Source of the DNA: Chloroflexota bacterium
GTDB taxonomy: Bacteria > Chloroflexota > Anaerolineae > Anaerolineales > Villigracilaceae
NCBI GenBank assembly: GCA_016191985.1
Contig: JACPVB010000239.1
Span: 1 to 18,369, forward strand
Length of the DNA stretch: 18,369 bases
Direction: 5' to 3'
Positions 7,272 to 14,047 of the stretch are shown here, piece after piece. Each line of letters opens with the position of its first letter. Position 1 is the stretch's first letter. Under the pieces are notes generated by a model. That model was given only the letters and a program-made list of their open reading frames with translations, was not told the DNA's origin and did not search any database. Position numbers and translations under genes: made by a program.

Positions 7272-7298
7272 AGTATCCCATCGCATTTCATGCGTCAA
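7272..7298 (-). promoter_or_regulatory. Putative promoter of the ferredoxin gene
   Basis: TTGACG (7298-7293) is a strong -35 box. The best -10 is GATACT (7277-7272) at 15 nt, or TACTTT (7275-7270) at 17 nt. The ferredoxin start lies about 43 nt downstream. Confidence 0.4.
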
Positions 7299-7358
7299 TT
7301 GACTATCGTCTTGTGTTTGCACATTTTTGTAATAAAAAGCAGATGACCGCAGTTCTTT

Positions 7359-7422
7359 CGGAATGCGGACTTTAGTCTGCTTGCAATTCTGCGGGCAAAA
7401 GCGGACTAAAGTCCGCATTCCG
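7359..7422. repeat. Long inverted repeat with 22-bp arms
   Basis: The arm at 7359-7380 (CGGAATGCGGACTTTAGTCT then GC) is the reverse complement of 7401-7422 with one mismatch (G-U when transcribed on the minus strand). The loop is 20 nt. Each arm also contains its own shorter palindrome (GCGGACTAAAGTCCGC in the right arm). It begins 3 nt after the stop of the GNAT gene. There is no U-run, so it resembles a dispersed repeat element more than an intrinsic terminator. Confidence 0.85.
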
Positions 7423-7425
7423 GAG

Positions 7426-7938
7426 TTAACCAGAATTTTCACGCAACCTTGCCATTGCAAACACATCCACAAACTGACCGTCGCGATATGCAAAGCGGTA
7501 AAGTGTTCCTTCGGTGACGAAGCCGAATTTTTTATACAAGCGGATCGCAGGTTCGTTATCGGTGTAGACTTCCAACTCGAGGCGGGAGAGGTTGAGCCAG
7601 TTATCGGCCATATCCATGGCAGCACTCATGAGGGCTGAGCCTGCGCCCTTGCCTTGCCAATCGTCGCGGATTGCCATGCCGATTTGCCCTACATGCCTGC
7701 GGCGCGGATTTTGTGGCAGGGTGAACAATCCCAATTGACCGACAGCTTCGTCATCAACACAGACCAGCAAATTGAATGAACCCTCCGGCGGTTCGGCAAG
7801 CCGTTTGCGCCATCTATCAATGGATGGATAGGGAAGCTGCAGAGTCCCTCGGATTGCTTTGGGTCCGGAAAATATTTTCTGCATCGCTTCGGCATCGGAT
7901 GACTCAGCGCGACGGATGGTGAAGGTGGGTTTGTCCAT
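7426..7938 (-). CDS. GNAT-family N-acetyltransferase, YhhY/AaaT-like
   Basis: The 170-residue cytoplasmic acetyltransferase looks like E. coli YhhY (AaaT), which acetylates some amino acids. Shared features are an early IRRAESSDAEAM, the region GTLQLPYPSIDRWRKRLAEP, PRRRHVGQIGMAIRDDWQGK, the acetyl-CoA P-loop Q-GKGAG, DNWLNLSRLELEVYTDNEPA, and IRLYKKFGFVTEGTLYRFAY. The substrate is not proven by this likeness. I chose the ATG at 7938, which has TTGGAGG 7 nt upstream, rather than the frame start at 7965. It lies 60 nt downstream of valS on the same strand with only a palindrome between, so read-through from the valS operon is possible. Confidence 0.88.
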   Translation of the reverse strand: MDKPTFTIRRAESSDAEAMQKIFSGPKAIRGTLQLPYPSIDRWRKRLAEPPEGSFNLLVCVDDEAVGQLGLFTLPQNPRRRHVGQIGMAIRDDWQGKGAGSALMSAAMDMADNWLNLSRLELEVYTDNEPAIRLYKKFGFVTEGTLYRFAYRDGQFVDVFAMARLRENSG

Positions 7939-7967
7939 AACAACCTCCAATGAAGAATAAATCATAA

Positions 7968-7988
7968 GGGCGACCCTCGCGGTCGCCC
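7968..7988. repeat. Palindrome between valS and the GNAT gene
   Basis: GGGCGACC (7968-7975) and GGTCGCCC (7981-7988) form a perfect 8-bp stem with a 5-nt loop. It lies 10 nt beyond the valS stop. No U-run follows on the minus strand, so termination is uncertain. Confidence 0.7.
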
Positions 7989-7998
7989 CTACGAAAAT

Positions 7999-10746
7999 CT
8001 ATTTCAATTGTGCTTTGATCTTTTCAGCGGTATCTTTATACCCTGCCAGTTTTTCGCGCTCTTTTTGAACCAGCGCGGCGGGGGCTTTGTTGGCGAAGTC
8101 ACTGCCAAGCAGATTCTCCAGCCGTTGAATGTGGGACTCGGCTTCCTTGAGTTCTTTTTCCAGACGGGGCCTTTCACTGGCAAGATCCACCATGCCAGCA
8201 AGTGGGAGGTGAATTTCCACAGAGCCAACCACAAGGGCGGCGGAGTCTGCGGGCTTCTCTTTCAGAGACTTGAGAATAGAGACTTGAGACGGGCCAAGCC
8301 CCGCCAGAGACGCAATGACAGCAGATTGGTTTGTAAGCAAATTGAGTTTGTCTCCCGCTGAAATTGTTGCGGGAATCTTTTTGCTGGGGGCCACACCTTT
8401 TTCCGCGCGCAGGTTGCGGATGGAGCGCACGATCTCCTGAATCAACTCGAAATCGGCAATCTTGGATTCTTCCCAGCCTTCAGGGTTGCGTGGCTCGGGG
8501 AAGGGGGCGACGATCAAGGCTACAGGCCAATCTTGAGAGAGACTGGAGATTGGAGATTGGAGAATTGCAGTTCTCAAGTGGCCCCAGATTTCCTCGGTCA
8601 CAAATGGGGTAAATGGATGCAACATTCGCAGACACATGTCGAAGACACGCGCCAACGTCTCGGCAGTCTGCATTCCACCTTCTGCCCGCTCCGCGTGCAT
8701 TTGCCCTTTCGCAATTTCCACATACCAATCCGCAAAGTCTGACCAGATAAAATCATAAATCTGCTGACCCGCCTGCCCGTATTGGAAGTTCTGGAATTGA
8801 CGTTCCACGTCACGGATGAGTTGCTGGAGTTTGGCCCATATCCACGAGTCGGCAAGCGAGTAATTGCCCTCACCCCCGTCCCCTCTCCCACTTTGGGAGA
8901 GGGGTGCCGAAGGCGGGGTGAGGGAATCAATCGCCGAAATCACAAACCGTCCCGCGTTCCATAACTTATTGGCAAAGTTGCGATTCGATTCCACTTTCTT
9001 CATGCCGACGTTGGTATCATTTCCGGGTGTGGAACCAACCAACAGCGTGAAGCGAAGCGCGTCCGTGCCGAATTCATCCATGACGATAAGCGGGTCGATC
9101 ACGTTGCCCGTCGTCTTGGACATTTTACGTCCATGCTCATCGCGCACGAGTCCGTGCAGGTACACGGTGTGGAACGGGATCTGCCCGGTGTATTCAAGGC
9201 CGCTCATAATCATGCGCGCCACCCAGAAGAACAAAATATCGTAGCCCGTTTCCATGTAGGAGGTGGGGTAAAAATATTTGTAATCGGGCGTTTCCTCGGG
9301 CCAGCCCAGCGTGGAGAACGGCCACAAGCCAGACGAGAACCATGTGTCTAACACATCTTCATCCTGGCGAATTTCCCGCGAGCCGCAGGTGGCGCATTGC
9401 TTCGGGTCTTCGCGCGCCACGGTCATATGGTTGTCGGGGCAATACCAGACGGGGATGCGATGTCCCCACCACAGTTGGCGGCTGATGCACCAGTCCTTGA
9501 TATTCTCAAGCCAGTTGTAGTAGATTTTTTCAAAACGCTCTGGCACGATCTTGATGCGTCCATCTTTCACGGCTTCCAGCGCGGCCTTCGCTAGCGGCTC
9601 GATCTTCACGAACCATTGCTCGGAGATCATCGGCTCGACGATCTCACCGCCGCGCTGGGAACGCGGGATGGTGGTGAGATATTTTTCTTCTTTGATGACA
9701 AGCCCCGCGGCTTTCATATCGGCCCAGAGATTCTTGCGCGCCTCGAATCTATCCTGACCTTGATACGGACCGCCGTTTTCGTTGACCTTTGCCTCCACGT
9801 CGAGCATGGAGATGATGGGCAGGGAATGCCGATGGGCAATTTCGTAATCGTTCGGATCGTGACCCGGTGTGATCTTGAGCGCACCCGTCCCAAATTCCAT
9901 GCTGACGTATTCATCCGCGATCACGGGAATCTCACGTCCGAGGATCGGCACGATGGCTTTTTTACCGATAAATTTTTTGTAGCGTTCATCTTCCGGGTGG
10001 ACGGCCACCGCCGTATCGCCGAGGATTGTCTCAGGGCGGATGGTTGCCACAGGGATGTAGACTTCCGAAGTCTCGGAGACTTCGGAAGTCTCCTGTTTGA
10101 TCATATATTTGAAATAATAAAGTTTTGCTTCCTCTTCGCTGTATTCCACTTCCAAGTCAGACACGGCTGTCTTAAGTCCGGGTGACCAGTTGATGAGACG
10201 TGGGCCGCGGTAGATCAGTCCCTTCTCATAGAGGCGGACAAATGCCTCTCGCACCGCGCGACTCAGCCCATCGTCAAGAGTGAAGCGTTCTCTGTCCCAG
10301 TCACACGAAGCGCCGAGTCTGCGAATCTGATTCGTGATCATGCCGCCGTATTTATGCTTCCATTCCCAGGTGCGTTTGATGAATTCTTCGCGGCCAATCT
10401 CTTCACGAGTTACTTCTTCGTTTTTCAAAAGATCGCGTTCCACCATGAGCTGGGTGGCAATGCCCGCGTGGTCGGTGCCGGGGACCCACAACGTGGAATA
10501 GCCTTTCATGCGGTGATAGCGGACCATGAGGTCTTCCACCGAAACGAACATGGAATGGCCGATGTGCAGCTCGCCCGTTACATTGGGAGGAGGAATCGAA
10601 ATCACGAACGGCTTCACGTTCGGGTCGAAGTCCGCTTTGTTGGGGTCGTTGTGCGGCTTGAAGAATCCGCCCGCCTCCCACATCGCATAAATGCGCTGTT
10701 CTGTGGATTTGAAATCGTAGGCTTTCGGTAATTCCTGTTTGGTCAT
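7999..10746 (-). CDS. valS: Valine-tRNA ligase (ValRS)
   Basis: The 915-residue class I synthetase charges tRNA-Val and proofreads mischarged threonine. Seen are PPPNVTGELHIGH (HIGH at 61-64), the CP1 editing domain starting near VATIRPETILGDTAVAVHPED, WYCPDNHMT followed by CATCGSRE (zinc-type cysteines), DTWFSSGLWPFSTLGWP, and HGRKMSKTTGN with KMSKT at 541-545. An anticodon-binding helical domain and a C-terminal coiled-coil arm rich in Lys/Glu follow. Length is within the usual range. Oddities are three in-frame repeat-like stretches, encoding residues of about 219-229, 608-626 and 723-739, all at places expected to be loops. The ATG at 10746 overlaps the stop of the upstream hydrolase gene (ATGA), and the operon is led by a valine T-box. 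Confidence 0.98.
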   Translation of the reverse strand: MTKQELPKAYDFKSTEQRIYAMWEAGGFFKPHNDPNKADFDPNVKPFVISIPPPNVTGELHIGHSMFVSVEDLMVRYHRMKGYSTLWVPGTDHAGIATQLMVERDLLKNEEVTREEIGREEFIKRTWEWKHKYGGMITNQIRRLGASCDWDRERFTLDDGLSRAVREAFVRLYEKGLIYRGPRLINWSPGLKTAVSDLEVEYSEEEAKLYYFKYMIKQETSEVSETSEVYIPVATIRPETILGDTAVAVHPEDERYKKFIGKKAIVPILGREIPVIADEYVSMEFGTGALKITPGHDPNDYEIAHRHSLPIISMLDVEAKVNENGGPYQGQDRFEARKNLWADMKAAGLVIKEEKYLTTIPRSQRGGEIVEPMISEQWFVKIEPLAKAALEAVKDGRIKIVPERFEKIYYNWLENIKDWCISRQLWWGHRIPVWYCPDNHMTVAREDPKQCATCGSREIRQDEDVLDTWFSSGLWPFSTLGWPEETPDYKYFYPTSYMETGYDILFFWVARMIMSGLEYTGQIPFHTVYLHGLVRDEHGRKMSKTTGNVIDPLIVMDEFGTDALRFTLLVGSTPGNDTNVGMKKVESNRNFANKLWNAGRFVISAIDSLTPPSAPLSQSGRGDGGEGNYSLADSWIWAKLQQLIRDVERQFQNFQYGQAGQQIYDFIWSDFADWYVEIAKGQMHAERAEGGMQTAETLARVFDMCLRMLHPFTPFVTEEIWGHLRTAILQSPISSLSQDWPVALIVAPFPEPRNPEGWEESKIADFELIQEIVRSIRNLRAEKGVAPSKKIPATISAGDKLNLLTNQSAVIASLAGLGPSQVSILKSLKEKPADSAALVVGSVEIHLPLAGMVDLASERPRLEKELKEAESHIQRLENLLGSDFANKAPAALVQKEREKLAGYKDTAEKIKAQLK
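8532..8578. repeat. Repeat-like insert 3 inside valS
   Basis: The ends CTTGAGA (8532-8538) and TCTCAAG (8572-8578) are inverted copies. Between them GGAGATT is repeated in tandem (8545-8558), followed by GGAGA. It encodes residues of about 723-739 of ValRS (the AILQSPISSLSQ stretch), where relatives have a shorter turn. Confidence 0.55.
8868..8924. repeat. Repeat-like insert 2 inside valS: nested inverted repeat
   Basis: The outer arms are CCCTCACCCC (8868-8877) and GGGGTGAGGG (8915-8924). The inner arms CCCCTCTCCCA and TGGGAGAGGGG lie in 8880-8904 with a 3-nt loop. It is translated in frame as PPSAPLSQSGRGDGGEG within ValRS. The C/T-rich palindrome is quite unlike the surrounding coding sequence. 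Confidence 0.85.
10060..10090. repeat. Repeat-like insert 1 inside valS: perfect 15-bp palindrome
   Basis: GACTTCCGAAGTCTC (10060-10074) and GAGACTTCGGAAGTC (10076-10090) are perfect inverted repeats around a single G. Each arm is itself nearly palindromic. It is read in frame as ETSEVSETSEV, at the entrance to the editing domain of ValRS. Confidence 0.9.
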
Positions 10747-11684
10747 TCGGTCTCCTCGTTCAATATAAAATTCAATCCTTGCTGTAATACATCATCGAAA
10801 TCATTCGGAAAATCGTGCGCCATCTCCGGGTAATTTTTGAACATCAGCGGGATGCGCTTCTTTTCAAACGACTCTTTTACCTGCTGAAAGAAATCATGGC
10901 GCGAGTCCCTGCCGCCTGAGACCAGGACGTTCCACGTCCCGGTTGAATTGCTCCAACTGTTCAATTCATCGCCTTCGATCATTCCAGGCACAACGGCGAA
11001 GAACCCGCGCACGTTCACGAGTCCATTCATCACAACCTGCATGGCTCGCGCAGCTCCCTGCGAAAAGCCCGCAATGACAATTCGATTCACATCAATCGGA
11101 TATTTTTCGACCAGAACATGAACATGTTCTGCAAGTTCACTAAATGACTTCTCACGGTCATCCCACAGGTAGGCCAGTGGTGAAGCCATTTGAGATGACT
11201 GCGGCATTGCCAGCATCCATCCAAATTTGACGGCAGATTTCCAAAAATGAACATCAAGATCAGGGCTGCTCCCACGCGCGTGCAAAGCCATCAATAGCGA
11301 AAACGGGCCTTTCCCGTTTGGCACATGCACGAATAAATCTGGAGTTGAGGCAGCTTGTGCCTGCCTATGCTTTTCCTTTGAAATAGCAACGAGGTGTTCA
11401 AATTCGGGTCCGTTTTGCAAAGAAGCCAGGTCCGAATCAGAGCGCAATTGACCTTCAGACCACCAGATTCCATTTGACAATGCCTCCTCAAAAACATGCA
11501 AGGCCCACTCCTGCCGCCCTGCCATGGCCAACAGACAGATTTGCCAAAAATATGTCCTGGCTGCATATGTCGGGAATTCCGCAGTGAGTTTCTCGACAAC
11601 GACCAGAGCATCCTCATATTTGCCTTCCCGATAAAACTGGAAGAGCGGTTCAGATTCTTTGAAAAATTCCTTTGCATCAGACAT
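10743..11684 (-). CDS. TPR-like plus alpha/beta-hydrolase (esterase-like) protein
   Basis: No named family is recognised with certainty. The 313-residue product has no signal peptide. Residues about 10-110 are helical with a TPR-like pattern (EGKYEDALVVVEKLTAEFPT; GRQEWALHVFEEALSNG). Residues 117-310 look like a phospholipase/carboxylesterase-type alpha/beta hydrolase: PFSLLMALHARG, a nucleophile elbow G-F-S208-Q-G after NRIVIA, a likely acid at D260 in LVSGGRDSRHD, and His290 in PEMAHDFP. I chose the ATG at 11684, with GGAG 6 nt upstream. The open frame to 11807 runs through the T-box terminator. It is the first gene after the valine T-box and overlaps valS by 4 nt, so it should rise when charged tRNA-Val is scarce. 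Its substrate is unknown. Confidence 0.8.
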   Translation of the reverse strand: MSDAKEFFKESEPLFQFYREGKYEDALVVVEKLTAEFPTYAARTYFWQICLLAMAGRQEWALHVFEEALSNGIWWSEGQLRSDSDLASLQNGPEFEHLVAISKEKHRQAQAASTPDLFVHVPNGKGPFSLLMALHARGSSPDLDVHFWKSAVKFGWMLAMPQSSQMASPLAYLWDDREKSFSELAEHVHVLVEKYPIDVNRIVIAGFSQGAARAMQVVMNGLVNVRGFFAVVPGMIEGDELNSWSNSTGTWNVLVSGGRDSRHDFFQQVKESFEKKRIPLMFKNYPEMAHDFPNDFDDVLQQGLNFILNEETE

Positions 11685-11697
11685 TCTCACTCCATAC

Positions 11698-11740
11698 AAA
11701 ACAAAACACGCCTCGTCCACTATGAGGACGACAAGCGTGT
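11698..11740 (-). terminator. T-box leader terminator
   Basis: On the minus strand ACACGCTT (11740-11733) pairs with AGGCGTGT, and CGTCC pairs with GGACG above a small bulge. TTTTGTTTTGT follows. The stem begins right after the T-box sequence, so it is mutually exclusive with the antiterminator. Confidence 0.85.
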
Positions 11741-11967
11741 CGCGGTACCACCTCAATTCATTTTTTACCACAAAGAGTAAAAAATGCACTCTGCAGCTGA
11801 CAATCATCAGCTTGCGCTGTAACGGTGCGCTCCCGTGATCGTTCTACTCGGCCAACGGCTTTTCTTCGTCATGGAATTCAGACGACTTCGGCGGCGTTTT
11901 GCTGTGGAAGCTTCCAGCCAATGACTTCCTTCTCTATCAGCGTGAGGGTCGCATACTACTTCTGAAT
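11698..11967 (-). promoter_or_regulatory. T-box riboswitch, valine specifier GUC
   Basis: The minus-strand leader shows the standard T-box landmarks. The Stem I base pairs TTCAGA (11966-11961) with TCTGAA (11882-11877). The specifier loop has AGTA (11960-11957) on one side and GAA-GTC-G on the other, so the specifier is GTC (11886-11884), a valine codon followed by a purine. The AGAGA bulge is at 11935-11931. A distal loop with GCTG (11918-11915) is closed by GGAAG/CTTCC. The T-box core GGTGGTACCGCG is at 11752-11741, followed by the terminator. The downstream genes are a hydrolase and valS, which fits the specifier. Confidence 0.93.
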
Positions 11968-11974
11968 GGCTGGG

Positions 11975-12003
11975 ATTATATGCCTGGGGCGATATTGCGT
12001 CAA
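11975..12003 (-). promoter_or_regulatory. Near-consensus sigma-70 promoter of the T-box/valS operon
   Basis: TTGACG (12003-11998) and TATAAT (11980-11975) are separated by exactly 17 nt. Transcription would begin near 11968, two nucleotides before T-box Stem I. Confidence 0.85.
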
Positions 12004-12019
12004 GAATTTTTTCCATTGA

Positions 12020-12052
12020 TTCGGCTAACATTCGACTATTTTTCGACTAACC
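12020..12052. promoter_or_regulatory. Three 11-bp direct repeats, probable operator
   Basis: On the plus strand TTCGGCTAACA, TTCGACTATTT and TTCGACTAACC run in tandem with an exact 11-bp period. The last ends 5 nt before a TATACT -10-like box (12058-12063) for the TauE-type gene. The 11-bp spacing in phase with the helix is the layout of OmpR/PhoB-family sites. The bound protein is not known. Confidence 0.55.
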
Positions 12053-12057
12053 TTTGC

Positions 12058-12063
12058 TATACT
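12058..12063 (+). promoter_or_regulatory. Putative -10 box of the TauE-type gene
   Basis: TATACT lies 42 nt before the ATG. No -35 hexamer is seen at the proper distance. That position is taken by the 11-bp direct repeats, which suggests an activator-dependent promoter. Confidence 0.4.
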
Positions 12064-12105
12064 TACCCCACTTCATATTAAATCAAAACAGGATATCAAA
12101 CAAAA

Positions 12106-12870
12106 ATGCTCACACCCATTGACTTTCTCTTCGCCGCCCTGGCCGCGCTGGCCGCAGGCGCGGTCAACGCCCTGGCGGGGGGCGGGACGCTCATCACCTT
12201 CCCCGTGCTCACCTTTCTTGGCGTGCCGGCTGTCTCTGCAAATATCACCAACACGGTGGCGCTCTGCCCCGGCTACTTCGGCGGGACGCTGGCGCAGATG
12301 AAAGACCTGCAAGGACAAAAAGACAGGCTGTGGTTGATTGTCCCTGCCAGCATCGTGGGCGGCGTGCTGGGCGGCTTTTTACTTTTACAAACAGGCGAGA
12401 AATTATTCAAAGACCTTGTCCCTTATTTAATTTTGCTGGCTTCCGGTTTGCTCGCCATTCAAGACCCCGTCCGCGCGTGGTTGACAAAACGCATGGGCGA
12501 AGGTCACGGCGCGCGTTTGGAAAAAATCACCTGGCTGCCCGTCGGTCTTGCTTCGATCTATGGAGGATATTTCGGCGCGGGATTGAGCGTGATCGTGCTC
12601 TCGGCCCTGGGATTAACTCTCGAAGACACGCTCACGCGTCTTAACGCGCTCAAGCAGGCGGTGGCTTTCTCGGTCAACGTCGCCGCTGCTATATTTTTCC
12701 TTTTCTCCGGGCAGGTGCTTTGGTCCGCGGCGGTGGTGATGGCTGTGGGCGCATTAATTGGCGGAATGCTGGGCGGGAAGCTGGCGGGCAAAATCAAACC
12801 GTCCACCTTGCGATGGACGGTTGTAACAATCGGTGTGATCGTGGCGATCATTTATTTCGTGCGCGGTTAA
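12106..12870 (+). CDS. TauE/SafE (TSUP) family membrane permease
   Basis: The 254-residue integral membrane protein has about eight hydrophobic helices in two similar halves. Family hallmarks are FLFAALAALAAGAVNALAGGG followed by TLITFPVLTFLGVP and ANITNTVAL in the first half. The second half has GLASIYGGYFGAGLSVIVLSALG and LNALKQAVAFSVNVAAAIFF. TSUP members export or import sulfite, sulfoacetate, other organosulfur anions or organic acids. The substrate cannot be read from the sequence. The ATG at 12106 has only a weak AGGA about 14 nt upstream. It is transcribed divergently from the valS operon and has the 11-bp repeats upstream. Its TAA stop directly abuts the stop of the convergent PIN-TRAM gene. 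Confidence 0.9.
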   Translation: MLTPIDFLFAALAALAAGAVNALAGGGTLITFPVLTFLGVPAVSANITNTVALCPGYFGGTLAQMKDLQGQKDRLWLIVPASIVGGVLGGFLLLQTGEKLFKDLVPYLILLASGLLAIQDPVRAWLTKRMGEGHGARLEKITWLPVGLASIYGGYFGAGLSVIVLSALGLTLEDTLTRLNALKQAVAFSVNVAAAIFFLFSGQVLWSAAVVMAVGALIGGMLGGKLAGKIKPSTLRWTVVTIGVIVAIIYFVRG

Positions 12871-13944
12871 TTACCTTTTCTTTCTCCCATTATCTTCGTC
12901 CACGCGGCCAAAGATCATGCGTCCCGCGGCGGTTTGCAACACCTTGGTGATATTCACTTCCATATATTCACCGATGTAATCCTTGCCGTTTTCCACAACC
13001 ACCATCGTACCGTCGTCCATGTAGCCCACGCCCTGTCCATATTCCTTGCCCTCCTGAATAATGTTGATGCGCAGGACTTCGCCCGGCAGCACCACAGACT
13101 TGACCGCATTGGCAAGCTCGTTGATATTGAGCACGGTCACGCCTTGTAATTCGGCGATGCGGTTGAGGTTGTAATCGTTCGTCAGCACGGGGCTTTTCAA
13201 TTGCTTGCCCAGCACGATCAATTTATCGTCCACTTCCCGCACGCCGTCCACATTGATGTCCGAGATGCGCACGAGGATGTTGGGGAGTTTTTGCAGTTCG
13301 GCCAGTACCTCCATGCCGCGCCGTCCACGTTGACGGCGCATCCCATCCGGGGAGTCGGCGATGTACTGGAGTTCGTTCAACACAAAGCGGGGAATGAGAA
13401 GCGTACCGGGCAAAAATCCTGTCTTGGCAATATCGGCCACACGTCCATCGATGATGACGCTGGTATCCAAAAGGATGTTGCGGTTGAGGTTGGTCCACGA
13501 GGTGGAGCCGCCGCCCTCGCCCCGTCCGCTCAGCGTGCTGAGCAGGCCCATGATATCTCCCTGGCGCATGACGAAGAGCGAAACACCGAAATAGGAAAAA
13601 ACCAGAACGACAATAAAAGGCAATATCTGGCTGAATGGATCGGGCAGCAGCGAAAGTGGAAAAGACAGCAGCGCGGCAATGAGCAGTCCCACAACCAGCC
13701 CGGTCAACCCTGCGAACAGGCTTTCCGCCGCCATACGGCCAAGCAGGGAGCGCATGGCGCGGGCGGGACGGGTGGTAAAGTATGGGGTGAGGATCAAACC
13801 CACTAGTGCGCCGACCAGCCCAAAGATAAGTGTGGTGCGGCTGGCGCTATCAGGCGTGAATTTCGAGATGTCAAATCCCAAATATCCCCCGGAAATAGCC
13901 AATACGATCATTCCAATAATACGAAGAACAAATTCAAAGCTCAT
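12871..13944 (-). CDS. PIN-TRAM domain membrane protein, YacL-like
   Basis: The 357-residue protein has four N-terminal transmembrane helices (about 5-24, 37-55, 74-94, 104-126). A PIN nuclease-type domain follows (about 155-275), with acidic residues D160 and D166 in LLDTSVIIDGR, E191 in LNELQYIADS, D239-D240 and D257 in LTNDYN. A C-terminal TRAM domain (about 283-347) contains GKEYGQGVGYMDDGTMVVVE and TAAGRMIFGRV. This is the architecture of Bacillus YacL and its relatives, membrane-tethered putative RNases whose targets are not well defined. I chose the ATG at 13944, with AAAGGAG 6 nt upstream. A TTG one codon earlier is less likely. Its stop codon touches the stop of the TauE-type gene with no spacer. 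Confidence 0.92.
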   Translation of the reverse strand: MSFEFVLRIIGMIVLAISGGYLGFDISKFTPDSASRTTLIFGLVGALVGLILTPYFTTRPARAMRSLLGRMAAESLFAGLTGLVVGLLIAALLSFPLSLLPDPFSQILPFIVVLVFSYFGVSLFVMRQGDIMGLLSTLSGRGEGGGSTSWTNLNRNILLDTSVIIDGRVADIAKTGFLPGTLLIPRFVLNELQYIADSPDGMRRQRGRRGMEVLAELQKLPNILVRISDINVDGVREVDDKLIVLGKQLKSPVLTNDYNLNRIAELQGVTVLNINELANAVKSVVLPGEVLRINIIQEGKEYGQGVGYMDDGTMVVVENGKDYIGEYMEVNITKVLQTAAGRMIFGRVDEDNGRKKR

Positions 13945-14041
13945 CAATAACTCCTTTGAAATAAATTAAAAAGATAATGGATGATAATAGCACGGGTAAC
14001 AAACCCCGTCAATTGCGACATTTTAATTCTCATATTATTGT

Positions 14042-14047
14042 TATAAT
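14042..14047 (+). promoter_or_regulatory. Putative -10 box upstream of moaA
   Basis: TATAAT occurs in the 275-nt divergent region 13945-14219, but without a good -35 box (TTGCGA at 14013-14018 is 23 nt away). Nearer the gene, ACCAAA (14166-14171) and TTTGGT (14175-14180) form a short palindrome that could be an operator. I see no Moco-riboswitch-like structure and no gene in the gap. Confidence 0.25.

Noticed and set aside
7359..7422. Intrinsic terminator of the GNAT gene
   Set aside because: The stem is strong but no run of U follows on either strand within a few bases, so I list it as a repeat.
9616..10185. 189-codon open frame on the plus strand inside valS
   Set aside because: It is antisense to the well-conserved ValRS core. 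The composition is His/Asp/Phe-rich as expected from a shadow frame, and no ribosome site is seen.
11807..12081. Short open frames within the valS leader on both strands
   Set aside because: They lie in the T-box RNA and its promoter and have no ribosome site.
13528..13543. GCTCAGC-GT-GCTGAGC palindrome within the PIN-TRAM gene
   Set aside because: Only 7-bp arms in G/C-rich coding sequence; it could easily be chance and no insertion relative to the family is evident.
13201..13806. 201-codon open frame on the plus strand inside the PIN-TRAM gene
   Set aside because: Antisense shadow rich in His, Gln and Arg with no domain. The minus-strand gene has clear domains and a good start.
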